This document shows, piece by piece, positions 7,550-14,476 of a stretch of DNA of 29,316 bases. The translations under genes were made by a program, and so were the position numbers. This DNA comes from Candidatus Rifleibacteriota bacterium. Its GTDB lineage: Bacteria; Riflebacteria; Ozemobacteria; Ozemobacterales; Ozemobacteraceae. The notes below the pieces were generated by a model that was not told the origin of the DNA, ran no database searches, and saw nothing but the letters and a program-made list of their open reading frames with translations. The first letter of the stretch is position 1, and every line of letters starts with the position of its first letter. Location: contig JAKQOH010000214.1 of assembly GCA_029565415.1 (NCBI GenBank), positions 1 to 29,316 on the forward strand. The letters run 5' to 3'.

Positions 7550-7738
7550 TCTGAGAACGGGTCAGAGTTCGGTGCGCCGGGGCAGTGCCGAGACGAATGG
7601 CCATCGTACGGCAGGGCGGGGAACATCGTTACCAGGTTTCATCTCTCACATGGCCGTGCCCTGGATCGGCAGGCGCCCGTTCCTTTCCTGTGCGGGTTCC
7701 GGAGAAAACGCACGCTTTCGTCTTTCTGTCACGGAAAC

Positions 7739-7766
7739 AGTATCACCGCGGGGCCGTCGTCGTCAA
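7739..7766 (-). promoter_or_regulatory. Candidate sigma-70 promoter for the uridine kinase operon
   Basis: On the minus strand TTGACG (7766-7761) and GATACT (7744-7739) are 16 bases apart. That is 5/6 and 4/6 to consensus, with TG-rich sequence before the -10. It is back to back with the plus-strand promoter at 7782-7810, giving a divergent control region in the 389-base gap 7470-7858. The rest of that gap holds no convincing gene. Confidence 0.45.
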
Positions 7767-7781
7767 TACGGCAGGGAAAAC

Positions 7782-7810
7782 TTGCCAACGCCGCCCTGGG
7801 CGGGTATCCT
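7782..7810 (+). promoter_or_regulatory. Candidate sigma-70 promoter for the 63-aa four-cysteine protein
   Basis: TTGCCA (7782-7787) and TATCCT (7805-7810) are separated by exactly 17 bases, matching 5/6 and 4/6 of the consensus hexamers. Transcription would begin near 7817, about 42 bases before the ATG at 7859. Confidence 0.5.
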
Positions 7811-7858
7811 GTCGGTCCGGTCTGACGGCCGACAGAAACTCAGGAGTGTAGAAGACGT

Positions 7859-8050
7859 ATGAAGATGCCCCCCAACAGACAGCTTACCGATGATGAAGTC
7901 GTTGAACTGCGGAAGGACAAGCTCGAGCTCAATCGGCATGCCCGCCGCCTGACCGGCATGAAAGCCGTTTGCAAGGGGAAGAGCGAAGGCGTTCTCGAGT
8001 GTGAGACGCAGGAAGGTCGCTGCCCCGAGTTCGACACCTGTCACAAGTAA
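7859..8050 (+). CDS. Small four-cysteine protein, 63 aa
   Basis: This small protein starts at an ATG with AGGAG 12 bases upstream; a second in-frame ATG two codons later gives an even longer gap. The first half is charged and helical (LTDDEVVELRKDKLELNRHARRL). The second half has four cysteines at 38, 48, 55 and 61 in a C-x9-C-x6-C-x5-C pattern, suitable for binding one zinc ion or forming disulfides. No signal peptide is present, so metal binding in the cytosol is more likely. A good promoter lies upstream and a weak hairpin follows the stop, so it seems to be a single-gene unit. It converges on the spermidine-synthase-like gene with 13 bases between them. I do not recognise the family. Confidence 0.7.
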   Translation: MKMPPNRQLTDDEVVELRKDKLELNRHARRLTGMKAVCKGKSEGVLECETQEGRCPEFDTCHK

Positions 8051-8072
8051 TCCGAAGACGGATTCATTTCTT
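8049..8072 (+). terminator. Weak terminator candidate after the 63-aa gene
   Basis: AATCCG (8049-8054), loop AAGA, CGGATT (8059-8064) form a 6-bp hairpin followed by CATTTCTT. It overlaps the stop of this gene and that of the converging gene. The T tract is poor. Confidence 0.3.
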
Positions 8073-10316
8073 CGTCCCCGCCGGCGTCACCGGCGGGGGC
8101 TCGAACAGGCTCTGATCCGGCGGGAACGCTGCCAGCAGGCTCGAGTGGCTGTCCGTCCACGGCTGGGTGACGCGATCGTTGCCGGATGGCGCGCGCCATA
8201 GTTCCAGGCCGGAGAGATGCCGCCGGATCCCGGCGGGTGAGCCCATGGCGATCCACCGGGTGGGATAGACCGGCGCGTTGTCGCGTCCCGGTTTCTGTGC
8301 CAGACGCACGTCGAGACCGAGTTTTCCGGCTGCCGCAAAAAGCACCGGTGCGAGATTCAGGTGCCTGTTCGAGATATGGAACAGGAGAAGCCCGTCCTCG
8401 GCCAGGGCGCGCCGATACTCCCCGATCGCTTCGGTCGTCAGCAGGTGGACGGGTATGGCATCGCTGTTGAATGCATCCAGCACGATGAGATCGTAGAGCC
8501 CGGCCGCGGCGGCGCGCAGCCCCAGCCGGCCGTCGCCCGGGATGACGCGAATTTCCGCCGTTGACGAGCCTAGATACCCGAACCAGGTGCGGGCGATCCG
8601 TTCGCACGCCGGGTCGAGTTCATAGAAGTCGAGGCGCTGGCCCGCTTTCGCGTAGGCAGCCAGGGTGCCCGCGCCGAGGCCGACGACGGCCGTCGAGCGC
8701 CAGGTCGGCTCGGCACGACCGAAAAAACTCCCGATCGGCGTTTCCGGGTGATAGTAGTAGAGCGGCTTTCCGGCATCCGGCCCGGAAATGGCTTCGTGGC
8801 CGTGGTATGTCGAACCCATCTGGAGATACCGGACTCCGCCGTTGTCGAACACGCGATAGATGCCATACCAGGTGCGGACTGCCTCGTGCACCAGGCCGCC
8901 GGTTCCGAACCGGTCGATGCCGACGAGGCAGAGGGCGATCACGACGGCGGTCACCGCGCGGTTCATCTGCCGGCGGGCGGACTCCCGGAGGGCAATCCGG
9001 ATGTAGACGATCGCACCTGCGGAGGCCGAAACCAGGAAGGCCCCCGTATCCGGCATGCCTCTCGCGAACAGGGCCGGGAACGCGCCGGCCATGAGCAGAA
9101 GGCCCGAGATCCGGACGAAGGCGAATGGGTCGCGGGCATCGAGCCGCCAGGGTTTTTCGAGCCAGGCGGCGATGGCGGCAAGGCCCAGGGCCAGGGGGAG
9201 TTCGATCAGCCCGGTGCCGATCAACGGGGGGGCGAACGCGGTGAGGAGCGTGCCTGCGAGCCCGCCGGCTGAGAGACAGAGGGAGAAGGCGGTGAGGCGG
9301 TCGGGCTCGACGGGCCGGCGTTGCGCGGCGAGGCCGTGGAGCACGGTGCATGAGGCCCAGAGCAGGAGAACGAGCAGGAGACCCTTGATGAGGGCATCGA
9401 GGGTGAAGCCGAGCTGGACCACCAGCGCAAGGACGAAGCCGCCCGCGAGGACGTCGGGGAACCAGCGTCCCCAGGCGTGAAGGTCGGGCGGGGTGTCGCC
9501 GAAAGCGCGCACCCAGGTCCAGAGATATACCGCGAGCGGAACGACCCACAGGAAGGGGATCGCGGCCACATCGAGGGTCAGGACATTGGTGACGGCCGCC
9601 AGCAGCGCCGTTCCGGCCATGGCGGGAAGGGCCCAGCCGAGCGGGGTGGAGCCCTCCGGTGCCAGAGCGGCCGGGCGCTCTTCGGCGGCGACCGGGCCGG
9701 TGCGCTCCGGCTGGCGGAGCGGGGCGCAGAGCGAGAAAAGAGCGGCCCAGCCAAGGATGCCGAAGGACCAGAGTCGCCAGAGGTCGGGCGCGGCGAAGGC
9801 GGGCTCCAGGAGCAGGGGGAACGCGATCAACCCTGCGAGCGAACCGGCATTGGAGGCGGCGAGGATCCGGGCCGTCGCGGCCGAATCGGCGGGTGCCGCG
9901 GCTGCCTGCCAGCGCAGAACACTGGGGCACGTCGCCGCGAGGGCGAGTGCAGGCAGCCCGATGCCGGCGAGCAGGATGCGCAGTTCGGAGGCGACGAAGC
10001 CGCTTCCGGTTTCGAGCGAACAGGCGGAAAAGGGCGGGAGAGCCAGGCTCCGGATGGCTGCCGCGGCGGCAAGAAGGGGCAGGGGCAGGCTGCGCAACGG
10101 CGTGGCGCGGTTTCCGATCAGCAGGTGGGGGATCAGATACCCGGCCAGCAGGATTCCCTGGAAAAAGATGAGCGCGACCGACCAGACAGAGATGCTGCCG
10201 CCGAAGAGGGGGAGCAGGGCTTTTCCGGCCATCGGCTGGACGAGAAGCAGCAGAAAGGCCCCGGCAAAGGCCGCGGCAGGAAAGCGGAGGGCGGCGATTC
10301 CTCCAGAGGGAATCAA
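8064..10316 (-). CDS. Fused membrane transporter-like / spermidine synthase-like protein
   Basis: This 750-residue protein has about a dozen hydrophobic helices over residues 12-455 and a soluble spermidine/spermine synthase-like domain in the last 280 residues. The domain shows a SAM-type glycine motif near residues 540-552 (AVVGLGAGTLAAYA), an acidic strand end FYELDP near 565, and LIVLDAFNSDAIPVHLLT near 606-622. This architecture is annotated as 'fused MFS/spermidine synthase'. The physiological aminopropyl acceptor is not established, and some members may not make spermidine. The start appears to be TTG at 10316, whose last two bases form the TGA stop of the GH13 gene (TTGA overlap). No ATG precedes the first membrane helix. 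Coupled translation with a glycan-debranching enzyme is unexpected. A GC-rich hairpin at 8076-8098 lies inside the last codons. Confidence 0.88.
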   Translation of the reverse strand: MIPSGGIAALRFPAAAFAGAFLLLLVQPMAGKALLPLFGGSISVWSVALIFFQGILLAGYLIPHLLIGNRATPLRSLPLPLLAAAAAIRSLALPPFSACSLETGSGFVASELRILLAGIGLPALALAATCPSVLRWQAAAAPADSAATARILAASNAGSLAGLIAFPLLLEPAFAAPDLWRLWSFGILGWAALFSLCAPLRQPERTGPVAAEERPAALAPEGSTPLGWALPAMAGTALLAAVTNVLTLDVAAIPFLWVVPLAVYLWTWVRAFGDTPPDLHAWGRWFPDVLAGGFVLALVVQLGFTLDALIKGLLLVLLLWASCTVLHGLAAQRRPVEPDRLTAFSLCLSAGGLAGTLLTAFAPPLIGTGLIELPLALGLAAIAAWLEKPWRLDARDPFAFVRISGLLLMAGAFPALFARGMPDTGAFLVSASAGAIVYIRIALRESARRQMNRAVTAVVIALCLVGIDRFGTGGLVHEAVRTWYGIYRVFDNGGVRYLQMGSTYHGHEAISGPDAGKPLYYYHPETPIGSFFGRAEPTWRSTAVVGLGAGTLAAYAKAGQRLDFYELDPACERIARTWFGYLGSSTAEIRVIPGDGRLGLRAAAAGLYDLIVLDAFNSDAIPVHLLTTEAIGEYRRALAEDGLLLFHISNRHLNLAPVLFAAAGKLGLDVRLAQKPGRDNAPVYPTRWIAMGSPAGIRRHLSGLELWRAPSGNDRVTQPWTDSHSSLLAAFPPDQSLFEPPPVTPAGTKK

Positions 10317-12718
10317 TGTTTCCGACCGGCCCAGGCCCAGACCTCGACGCCGATCGGCGGGACCTCGAGCGTGACGCCGTTCTCGACATCACCGTGCGAC
10401 ACGGCCATTTCGCGGCGGTCGAAGGAGGTGCGCGTGAACGCCCGGCCGTCCCCGACGAGACGCACCCAGCTTCCGGCGGGAAGATTCACCGTGAACTTCG
10501 AGCGGGAGTGCTGATCGCCGTTGAACAGCACGACGAGCCGTTCGCGCGGGTTCGCCGCATCACGCCAGACCATCCCGACCGAGAGGGGCGTCGAGCCGTG
10601 GAGCCGTTCGACCGACCGGCATGCCGCCGCGTCGGCCGCGCGCAGCAACCGGCCGTCGGGGGAGTTGCGAAAGCTGATCAGGTCGCGGTGAAAATGAAAT
10701 GCGTGAGAATGTATATCGCACAATTTATAATCAACCGCATTCACTCCGTCGCCGGCGTTGTAGCTGTTGCCGTTTCCCTTCTTGCTGCGGAGCATTTCCT
10801 GGCCCTGGGCGAGCATCGGGATCCCCGGAGAGAGCAGCACGGCGGCGGCGCAGAACAGAATGCGCCGGACGTCGGTGGCGGTCGGATGGGAGCCGTCGCG
10901 ATCCTTTCGTTCGGTGAGGTGGTCGGTCAGAGTGAAGTCGTCGTGCGACTCGACGTAGTTGACGGACTCCCACGGCGAGGCGGTCCACAGATCGACCGAG
11001 CCGCGCAGCACCTGGAACAGGGCGTCGGCAGAGCCGCGGCCGAGAGCCGCTTCCTTGATGCGGTTGCGGAAGTCGTCGTTCCAGTTCGCCCAGCGGGTGT
11101 TCTTCAACTGTCCCTTGTTCGAGCCGTGGAAGCTCCAGGGCTCGGCGATCAGGATCACGTCGGGCTTGACGGCGCACAGGCGCGCCTCGATTTCGGTGAG
11201 GGTCTGGTGATCGAGCAGTTCGGCCAGATCGAAGCGGAACCCGTCGACATGATACTCGCGCACCCAGTGTTCGAGGCTGTCGATGATGAGCCGGCGGGCC
11301 ATGGGGTTCTCGCTCTTGAAATCGTTGCCGCAGCCGCTGAAGTTGTGGAGGGTGAGGCTCCCGTCATGGCGGTAGAAATACTTGCGATCGATGCCCATCA
11401 GCACCTGCGGGGCGCCGGTATGGTTGTAGACGACGTCGAGCAGGACGGCGATGCCGTGGCGGTGCAGGGTGTCGACGAGGGTCTTGAACTCGTGCACCTG
11501 GGCGCCGTGGGGGGAGCGGGCGTAGCTCGCCTCGGGGGCGAAGAACAGGCTGGGCATGTAGCCCCAGTGGTAGGTGCCGGGCGGGTCGTCGTCGAACTCG
11601 AAGACGGGCAGGAACTCGACGGCGTTGATCCCCAGTTTTTTCATGTGATCGATGCCGGTGCCCAGCCCCGGGGTGGCGGCGAGACCGGTGTATTTGCCGC
11701 GCAGCTCCCTGGCCACGCCCGAGCTGGGGTGAGCCGTCAGATCCCGGATCGAGGCCTCCCAGATCACCAGCTCGGATTTCGCCGGCGTGTGGAATGCCTG
11801 GTCCGTCCAGCCGCCGAACCCGTTTCCGGTCGAGCCGGGCTCGATCAGGATCGCAGGCCCGTCGTGGAACACGGCCGCGCGGGCGTAGGGGTCGGGCCAC
11901 AGCTTTTTCGCGTCGAACCCTTCGCCCTCGCCGTGCGGGCCTTCGACGTGAAATCCATAGCAGCAGCCCCAGTGCGTGCCGCCGACGCGCATCTCCCAGA
12001 CGCCGTCGGCATCGCGTTGCCCTTTGGCGTTCGCGATGGTCCGGTGCATGTGGGGGTCTGCCGCGAGATGGAGGCGGACGCTCTTCGCCCGCGGGGCGAA
12101 GAGGCGGAACACGGTGTCGGAGCCTTCGACCGTTGCTCCGAGGGGCTTCGTCGAGACGAACGCGCGGGAGAACACGCCGTCGGGAAGGATGGGGCGGGTG
12201 ATCTGTTTCTCCCCGAGGCCTTTCACGTCGAGATGGAGGTTCGTGGAGATGTCGAGGTCGCGGCAGTGGAGATCGACGACTTCACCCTCCCCCTGCTTGC
12301 GGGGGTGGCGGTCGATACTGAGGATCGTTCCGTGAGGCCGGATGTGGAAGGTGAGCTGCTCGAGGAATTTGGGGAGTTTCGTGAGGCCGTTGAACCGGAT
12401 GCGGACCATCGACGTGCTTTCGAGGACGACCGAGACGATGCCCCCGGTGGGGTCGATCAGGCGGCCCTTCTCGTCGAGATAGAACGTGCGGTTGGGACCG
12501 GACTCCCAGTCTCCGTCGAGGATGAACTTGAACTGATGGTGGCCGGGAGTGACGCCGGCGAGGGAGAAGGTCCAGGCGTAGTCGCCGGCGGGGATCATGC
12601 GCCCCAGGGAGGGGTCGAACGCGCCTTTCGACGAGCCGCACCAGTCGTTGAAATCTCCCGCGACGGAAACCGTCGTCACCTTCTCCGAATGGAACTCCAG
12701 TTGTGCGGGGCTCTCCAT
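10313..12718 (-). CDS. GH13 family glycogen debranching/pullulanase-type enzyme
   Basis: This 801-residue enzyme hydrolyses or rearranges alpha-glucans. Residues 15-100 form an AMPK/CBM20-like E-set glycan-binding domain (VSVAGDFNDW, GHHQFKFILDGDW). Residues 201-265 are a CBM48-type N domain (DTVFRLFAPRAKSVRLHL). The barrel holds the GH13 motifs: region I DVVYNH (428-433), region II GFRFDLAE (493-500, nucleophile Asp497), region III AEPW (acid/base Glu526), and region IV ESHDD (Asp593). YHWGYMPSLFFAPEASYA matches the WGY...FFAPE segment of isoamylase, GlgX and type I pullulanase, so alpha-1,6 debranching is the best call. There is no signal peptide, so it acts in the cytosol on stored glycogen. 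AGGAG precedes the ATG by 8 bases. The gene downstream overlaps its stop. Confidence 0.9.
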   Translation of the reverse strand: MESPAQLEFHSEKVTTVSVAGDFNDWCGSSKGAFDPSLGRMIPAGDYAWTFSLAGVTPGHHQFKFILDGDWESGPNRTFYLDEKGRLIDPTGGIVSVVLESTSMVRIRFNGLTKLPKFLEQLTFHIRPHGTILSIDRHPRKQGEGEVVDLHCRDLDISTNLHLDVKGLGEKQITRPILPDGVFSRAFVSTKPLGATVEGSDTVFRLFAPRAKSVRLHLAADPHMHRTIANAKGQRDADGVWEMRVGGTHWGCCYGFHVEGPHGEGEGFDAKKLWPDPYARAAVFHDGPAILIEPGSTGNGFGGWTDQAFHTPAKSELVIWEASIRDLTAHPSSGVARELRGKYTGLAATPGLGTGIDHMKKLGINAVEFLPVFEFDDDPPGTYHWGYMPSLFFAPEASYARSPHGAQVHEFKTLVDTLHRHGIAVLLDVVYNHTGAPQVLMGIDRKYFYRHDGSLTLHNFSGCGNDFKSENPMARRLIIDSLEHWVREYHVDGFRFDLAELLDHQTLTEIEARLCAVKPDVILIAEPWSFHGSNKGQLKNTRWANWNDDFRNRIKEAALGRGSADALFQVLRGSVDLWTASPWESVNYVESHDDFTLTDHLTERKDRDGSHPTATDVRRILFCAAAVLLSPGIPMLAQGQEMLRSKKGNGNSYNAGDGVNAVDYKLCDIHSHAFHFHRDLISFRNSPDGRLLRAADAAACRSVERLHGSTPLSVGMVWRDAANPRERLVVLFNGDQHSRSKFTVNLPAGSWVRLVGDGRAFTRTSFDRREMAVSHGDVENGVTLEVPPIGVEVWAWAGRKH

Positions 12719-12737
12719 GACGTGCTCCTGCTGAAAG

Positions 12738-12775
12738 TGTGAATATAAATATGTATATAATAATAAAAATATCTA
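12738..12775 (-). promoter_or_regulatory. AT-rich promoter island upstream of the GH13 gene
   Basis: A run of about 38 bases almost devoid of G and C lies 20 bases upstream of the GH13 start in otherwise GC-rich DNA. It contains several TATA-like hexamers on the minus strand (TATTTT, TATTAT, TATATT). It very likely holds the -10 element, but I cannot pick one. The rest of the gap 12776-12885 shows only a small GC hairpin (CCCTC/GAGGG near 12809). Confidence 0.4.
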
Positions 12776-12885
12776 GAGCGTGCGGCGTGATCCAGGACGT
12801 TCATGCCCTCGCCTGAGGGGGTGGAAAGAACATACACGCAGTCGGAGCCGAGGTCAATCCTTGGGGCGGCTCTCGGAGGATCAGG

Positions 12886-14085
12886 TCAGCCGGGGCGTCG
12901 CTGTTCGGCGGGAAGGCGTACCCCTTCCGCGGCGCGCCACAGATACCAGCTTGCGATGCTGCGCCAGGGTTTCCAGCGTTCTCCGGCTGCGGCGAGTTCG
13001 CGTGGGGTCGGGAGGGTGCCGCCGTTATAGAGAACGGCGTACCCTTTCCGGAGCCCGTAGTCGCCGGGCGAAAGGATGTCGGGGCGGCCGAGCCGGAAGA
13101 GGAGCAGCATCTCGACGGTCCAGCGGCCGATGCCGCGGACACGCGTGAGGTGTTCGATGATCGTTTCGTCGTCGAGGTGCTCCAGTTCCGGCAGGGTGGG
13201 CAGTTCGCCCGAGGCGGCCTTTTCGGCCAGGTCGCGCATGGCGGCGATCTTGGGGCCGGAGATGCCGGCTCCGCGCAGTTCCTCGTCGGAGGCGCGGAGG
13301 AGATCGAGGGGATCGATCCGCGGCTTGGGTCGGAACAGGTCGAGAAGCCTGCCGTGGATCGTTGCGGCGGCCTTGCCCGTCAGTTGCTGATACACGATCG
13401 ATTCGAGGAGGGCTTCGAACAGGCCGGAGAGCCGGTCGATCTCGAGCCGGCACGGGCCGACGCGGTCGATCAGCCGCTTCATGACGGGGTCGGCGTCGGC
13501 GAGGGCCCGTGTCGCCTCCCCGAAGTCGGGCGGGACCGGATTCGCTCGGCGGCCGCGTCGCGGCAGGGGAAGCGGCGTTCCTTCCATATTCAGGATGCGC
13601 TGCTTGGTGTCGATCCCGCCGGGCGCGGAAAACCCGTGCAGACGGCCATCCGCTCCGATGACGCGATGGCAGGGGATCAGCAGCGGCAGAGGGTTGGCCC
13701 CGACGATCCGGCCGATCAGCCGTGCGGCGCCCGGCTTTCCCGCCGTCGCGGCAAGCTCGCCGTAGCTGATCGTCGTGCCCGGCCCAATGTGCTGCAGTGA
13801 AGTATAAACTAAAGTATAAAAATTGCTGCACCGGGAGAGATCGAGCGGGGGGCAGGCGGAAGGCGCGGGCCTGTTCCCCGAAAGAAGTTCACGGACGAAG
13901 GTGACCGCGCGTTTTGCAATGCCGGTTGCGGCTGCTTCCTTCGATGCCGGAACGTGTTTCCTCAGGAGGGCGAGGGTGGCTGCGTCATCGCGGTCGGGAA
14001 GGGCGAGAGCGCAGATCCCGCGGCTGTTCCAGGCCAGGGCGCACCGCCCGAGAGGGGAGTCGAAGAAGGCGTGGCGTTCGTTCAT
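12886..14085 (-). CDS. O6-alkylguanine-DNA alkyltransferase / AlkA-type 3-methyladenine glycosylase fusion
   Basis: This 399-residue protein joins two DNA alkylation-repair enzymes. Residues 1-170 are an Ogt/MGMT protein: ISYGELAATAGKPGAARLIG, then NPLPLLIPCHRVIG with acceptor Cys139 in PCHR, then GFSAPGGIDTKQRILNMEG. After a basic linker (PRRGRRANPVPP), residues 190-390 are an AlkA/HhH-GPD glycosylase: ESIVYQQLTGKAA, the hairpin VRGIGRWTVEMLLLF (316-330), and GDYGLRKGY with catalytic Asp342. One chain could therefore directly reverse O6-alkylguanine and excise N3-alkylated purines. No Ada-type N-terminal domain is present. The ATG at 14085 overlaps the stop of the cysteine-rich gene as ATGA. 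The longer upstream frame is rejected because it reads through that gene. Codons around 13800-13830 are unusually AT-rich. Confidence 0.93.
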   Translation of the reverse strand: MNERHAFFDSPLGRCALAWNSRGICALALPDRDDAATLALLRKHVPASKEAAATGIAKRAVTFVRELLSGNRPAPSACPPLDLSRCSNFYTLVYTSLQHIGPGTTISYGELAATAGKPGAARLIGRIVGANPLPLLIPCHRVIGADGRLHGFSAPGGIDTKQRILNMEGTPLPLPRRGRRANPVPPDFGEATRALADADPVMKRLIDRVGPCRLEIDRLSGLFEALLESIVYQQLTGKAAATIHGRLLDLFRPKPRIDPLDLLRASDEELRGAGISGPKIAAMRDLAEKAASGELPTLPELEHLDDETIIEHLTRVRGIGRWTVEMLLLFRLGRPDILSPGDYGLRKGYAVLYNGGTLPTPRELAAAGERWKPWRSIASWYLWRAAEGVRLPAEQRRPG

Positions 14086-14312
14086 GGTTTTTCGTCTTCG
14101 GGTTTCGGAGGGGTTGGAGTGGCGGAGCGGCAGCAGCGTCCGGCTTGTCCGGCGAGGCAGATCGCGCACCGGGCATCAGAGCAGAACTGGCAGGAGAAGC
14201 AGTCGGGACAGGGATGCTTTTTCGCTCCGGGCTTGTCGCAGGCCGGGCGGAATGCGTTGAGACGAGAATACACATCGTCCAAAGGCGGCTGGGGGGGCTT
14301 GAGTTTGCTCAT
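14082..14312 (-). CDS. Cysteine-rich mini-protein (9 Cys in 76 aa), coupled to the repair fusion
   Basis: This 76-residue protein starts at ATG 14312 with AAGG 8 bases upstream. It carries cysteines at 25, 35, 38, 41, 44, 49, 52, 60 and 61. The core reads CPDCFSCQFCSDARCAICLAG, with several C-x2-C pairs. This favours zinc or iron-sulfur binding rather than disulfides, since there is no signal peptide. The ends are Pro/Lys rich. The stop TGA overlaps the ATG of the alkyltransferase/AlkA fusion, which makes the gene credible despite its size. It also suggests a shared role, such as a metal-binding accessory or sensor of the repair enzyme, but that is inference. I do not recognise a named family. 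Confidence 0.75.
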   Translation of the reverse strand: MSKLKPPQPPLDDVYSRLNAFRPACDKPGAKKHPCPDCFSCQFCSDARCAICLAGQAGRCCRSATPTPPKPEDEKP

Positions 14313-14363
14313 CGTTGGCGCCTTTCGCAGAGGTCGGATGCCACGGCTTCCGTCGGGTCGGGC

Positions 14364-14392
14364 TTGTGGCCATGGCGGGAAAAGTGTACCAT
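14364..14392 (+). promoter_or_regulatory. Candidate sigma-70 promoter for the hybrid histidine kinase
   Basis: TTGTGG (14364-14369) and TACCAT (14387-14392) are separated by 17 bases. The -10 is 4/6 and the -35 is 3/6. It is the only reasonable candidate in the 164-base divergent gap and would give a leader of about 78 bases. Confidence 0.35.
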
Positions 14393-14476
14393 AGATCCGG
14401 TTCTGTGCGCATCCGCCGGAACTGGTGTGGAGAGACGAACCGTTTCCTGCCTGAGAGCCGAACGAACGAGAGTCCC

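Noticed and set aside
5655..7862. 735-codon open frame antisense to the uridine kinase and TIGR02757 genes
   Set aside because: It is a shadow frame. It covers two genes with clear family motifs on the other strand, has no motif of its own, and arises from GC-rich codon bias.
8076..8098. Perfect hairpin CCCCGCCGG/CCGGCGGGG as a terminator
   Set aside because: It encodes the last residues of the spermidine-synthase-like protein and has no T tract on either strand.
10316..12742. 808-codon open frame antisense to the GH13 gene
   Set aside because: The sense strand has all four GH13 catalytic motifs. The antisense protein is a Val/Glu/Asp-rich shadow without recognisable domains.
13790..13830. 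AT-rich patch as a small insertion with a 7-bp target duplication (TGCTGCA)
   Set aside because: The encoded stretch aligns with the F-x3-V-Y/W-x2-L-x2-I-x2-G pattern of alkyltransferases without extra residues, and removing 34 bases would break the frame.
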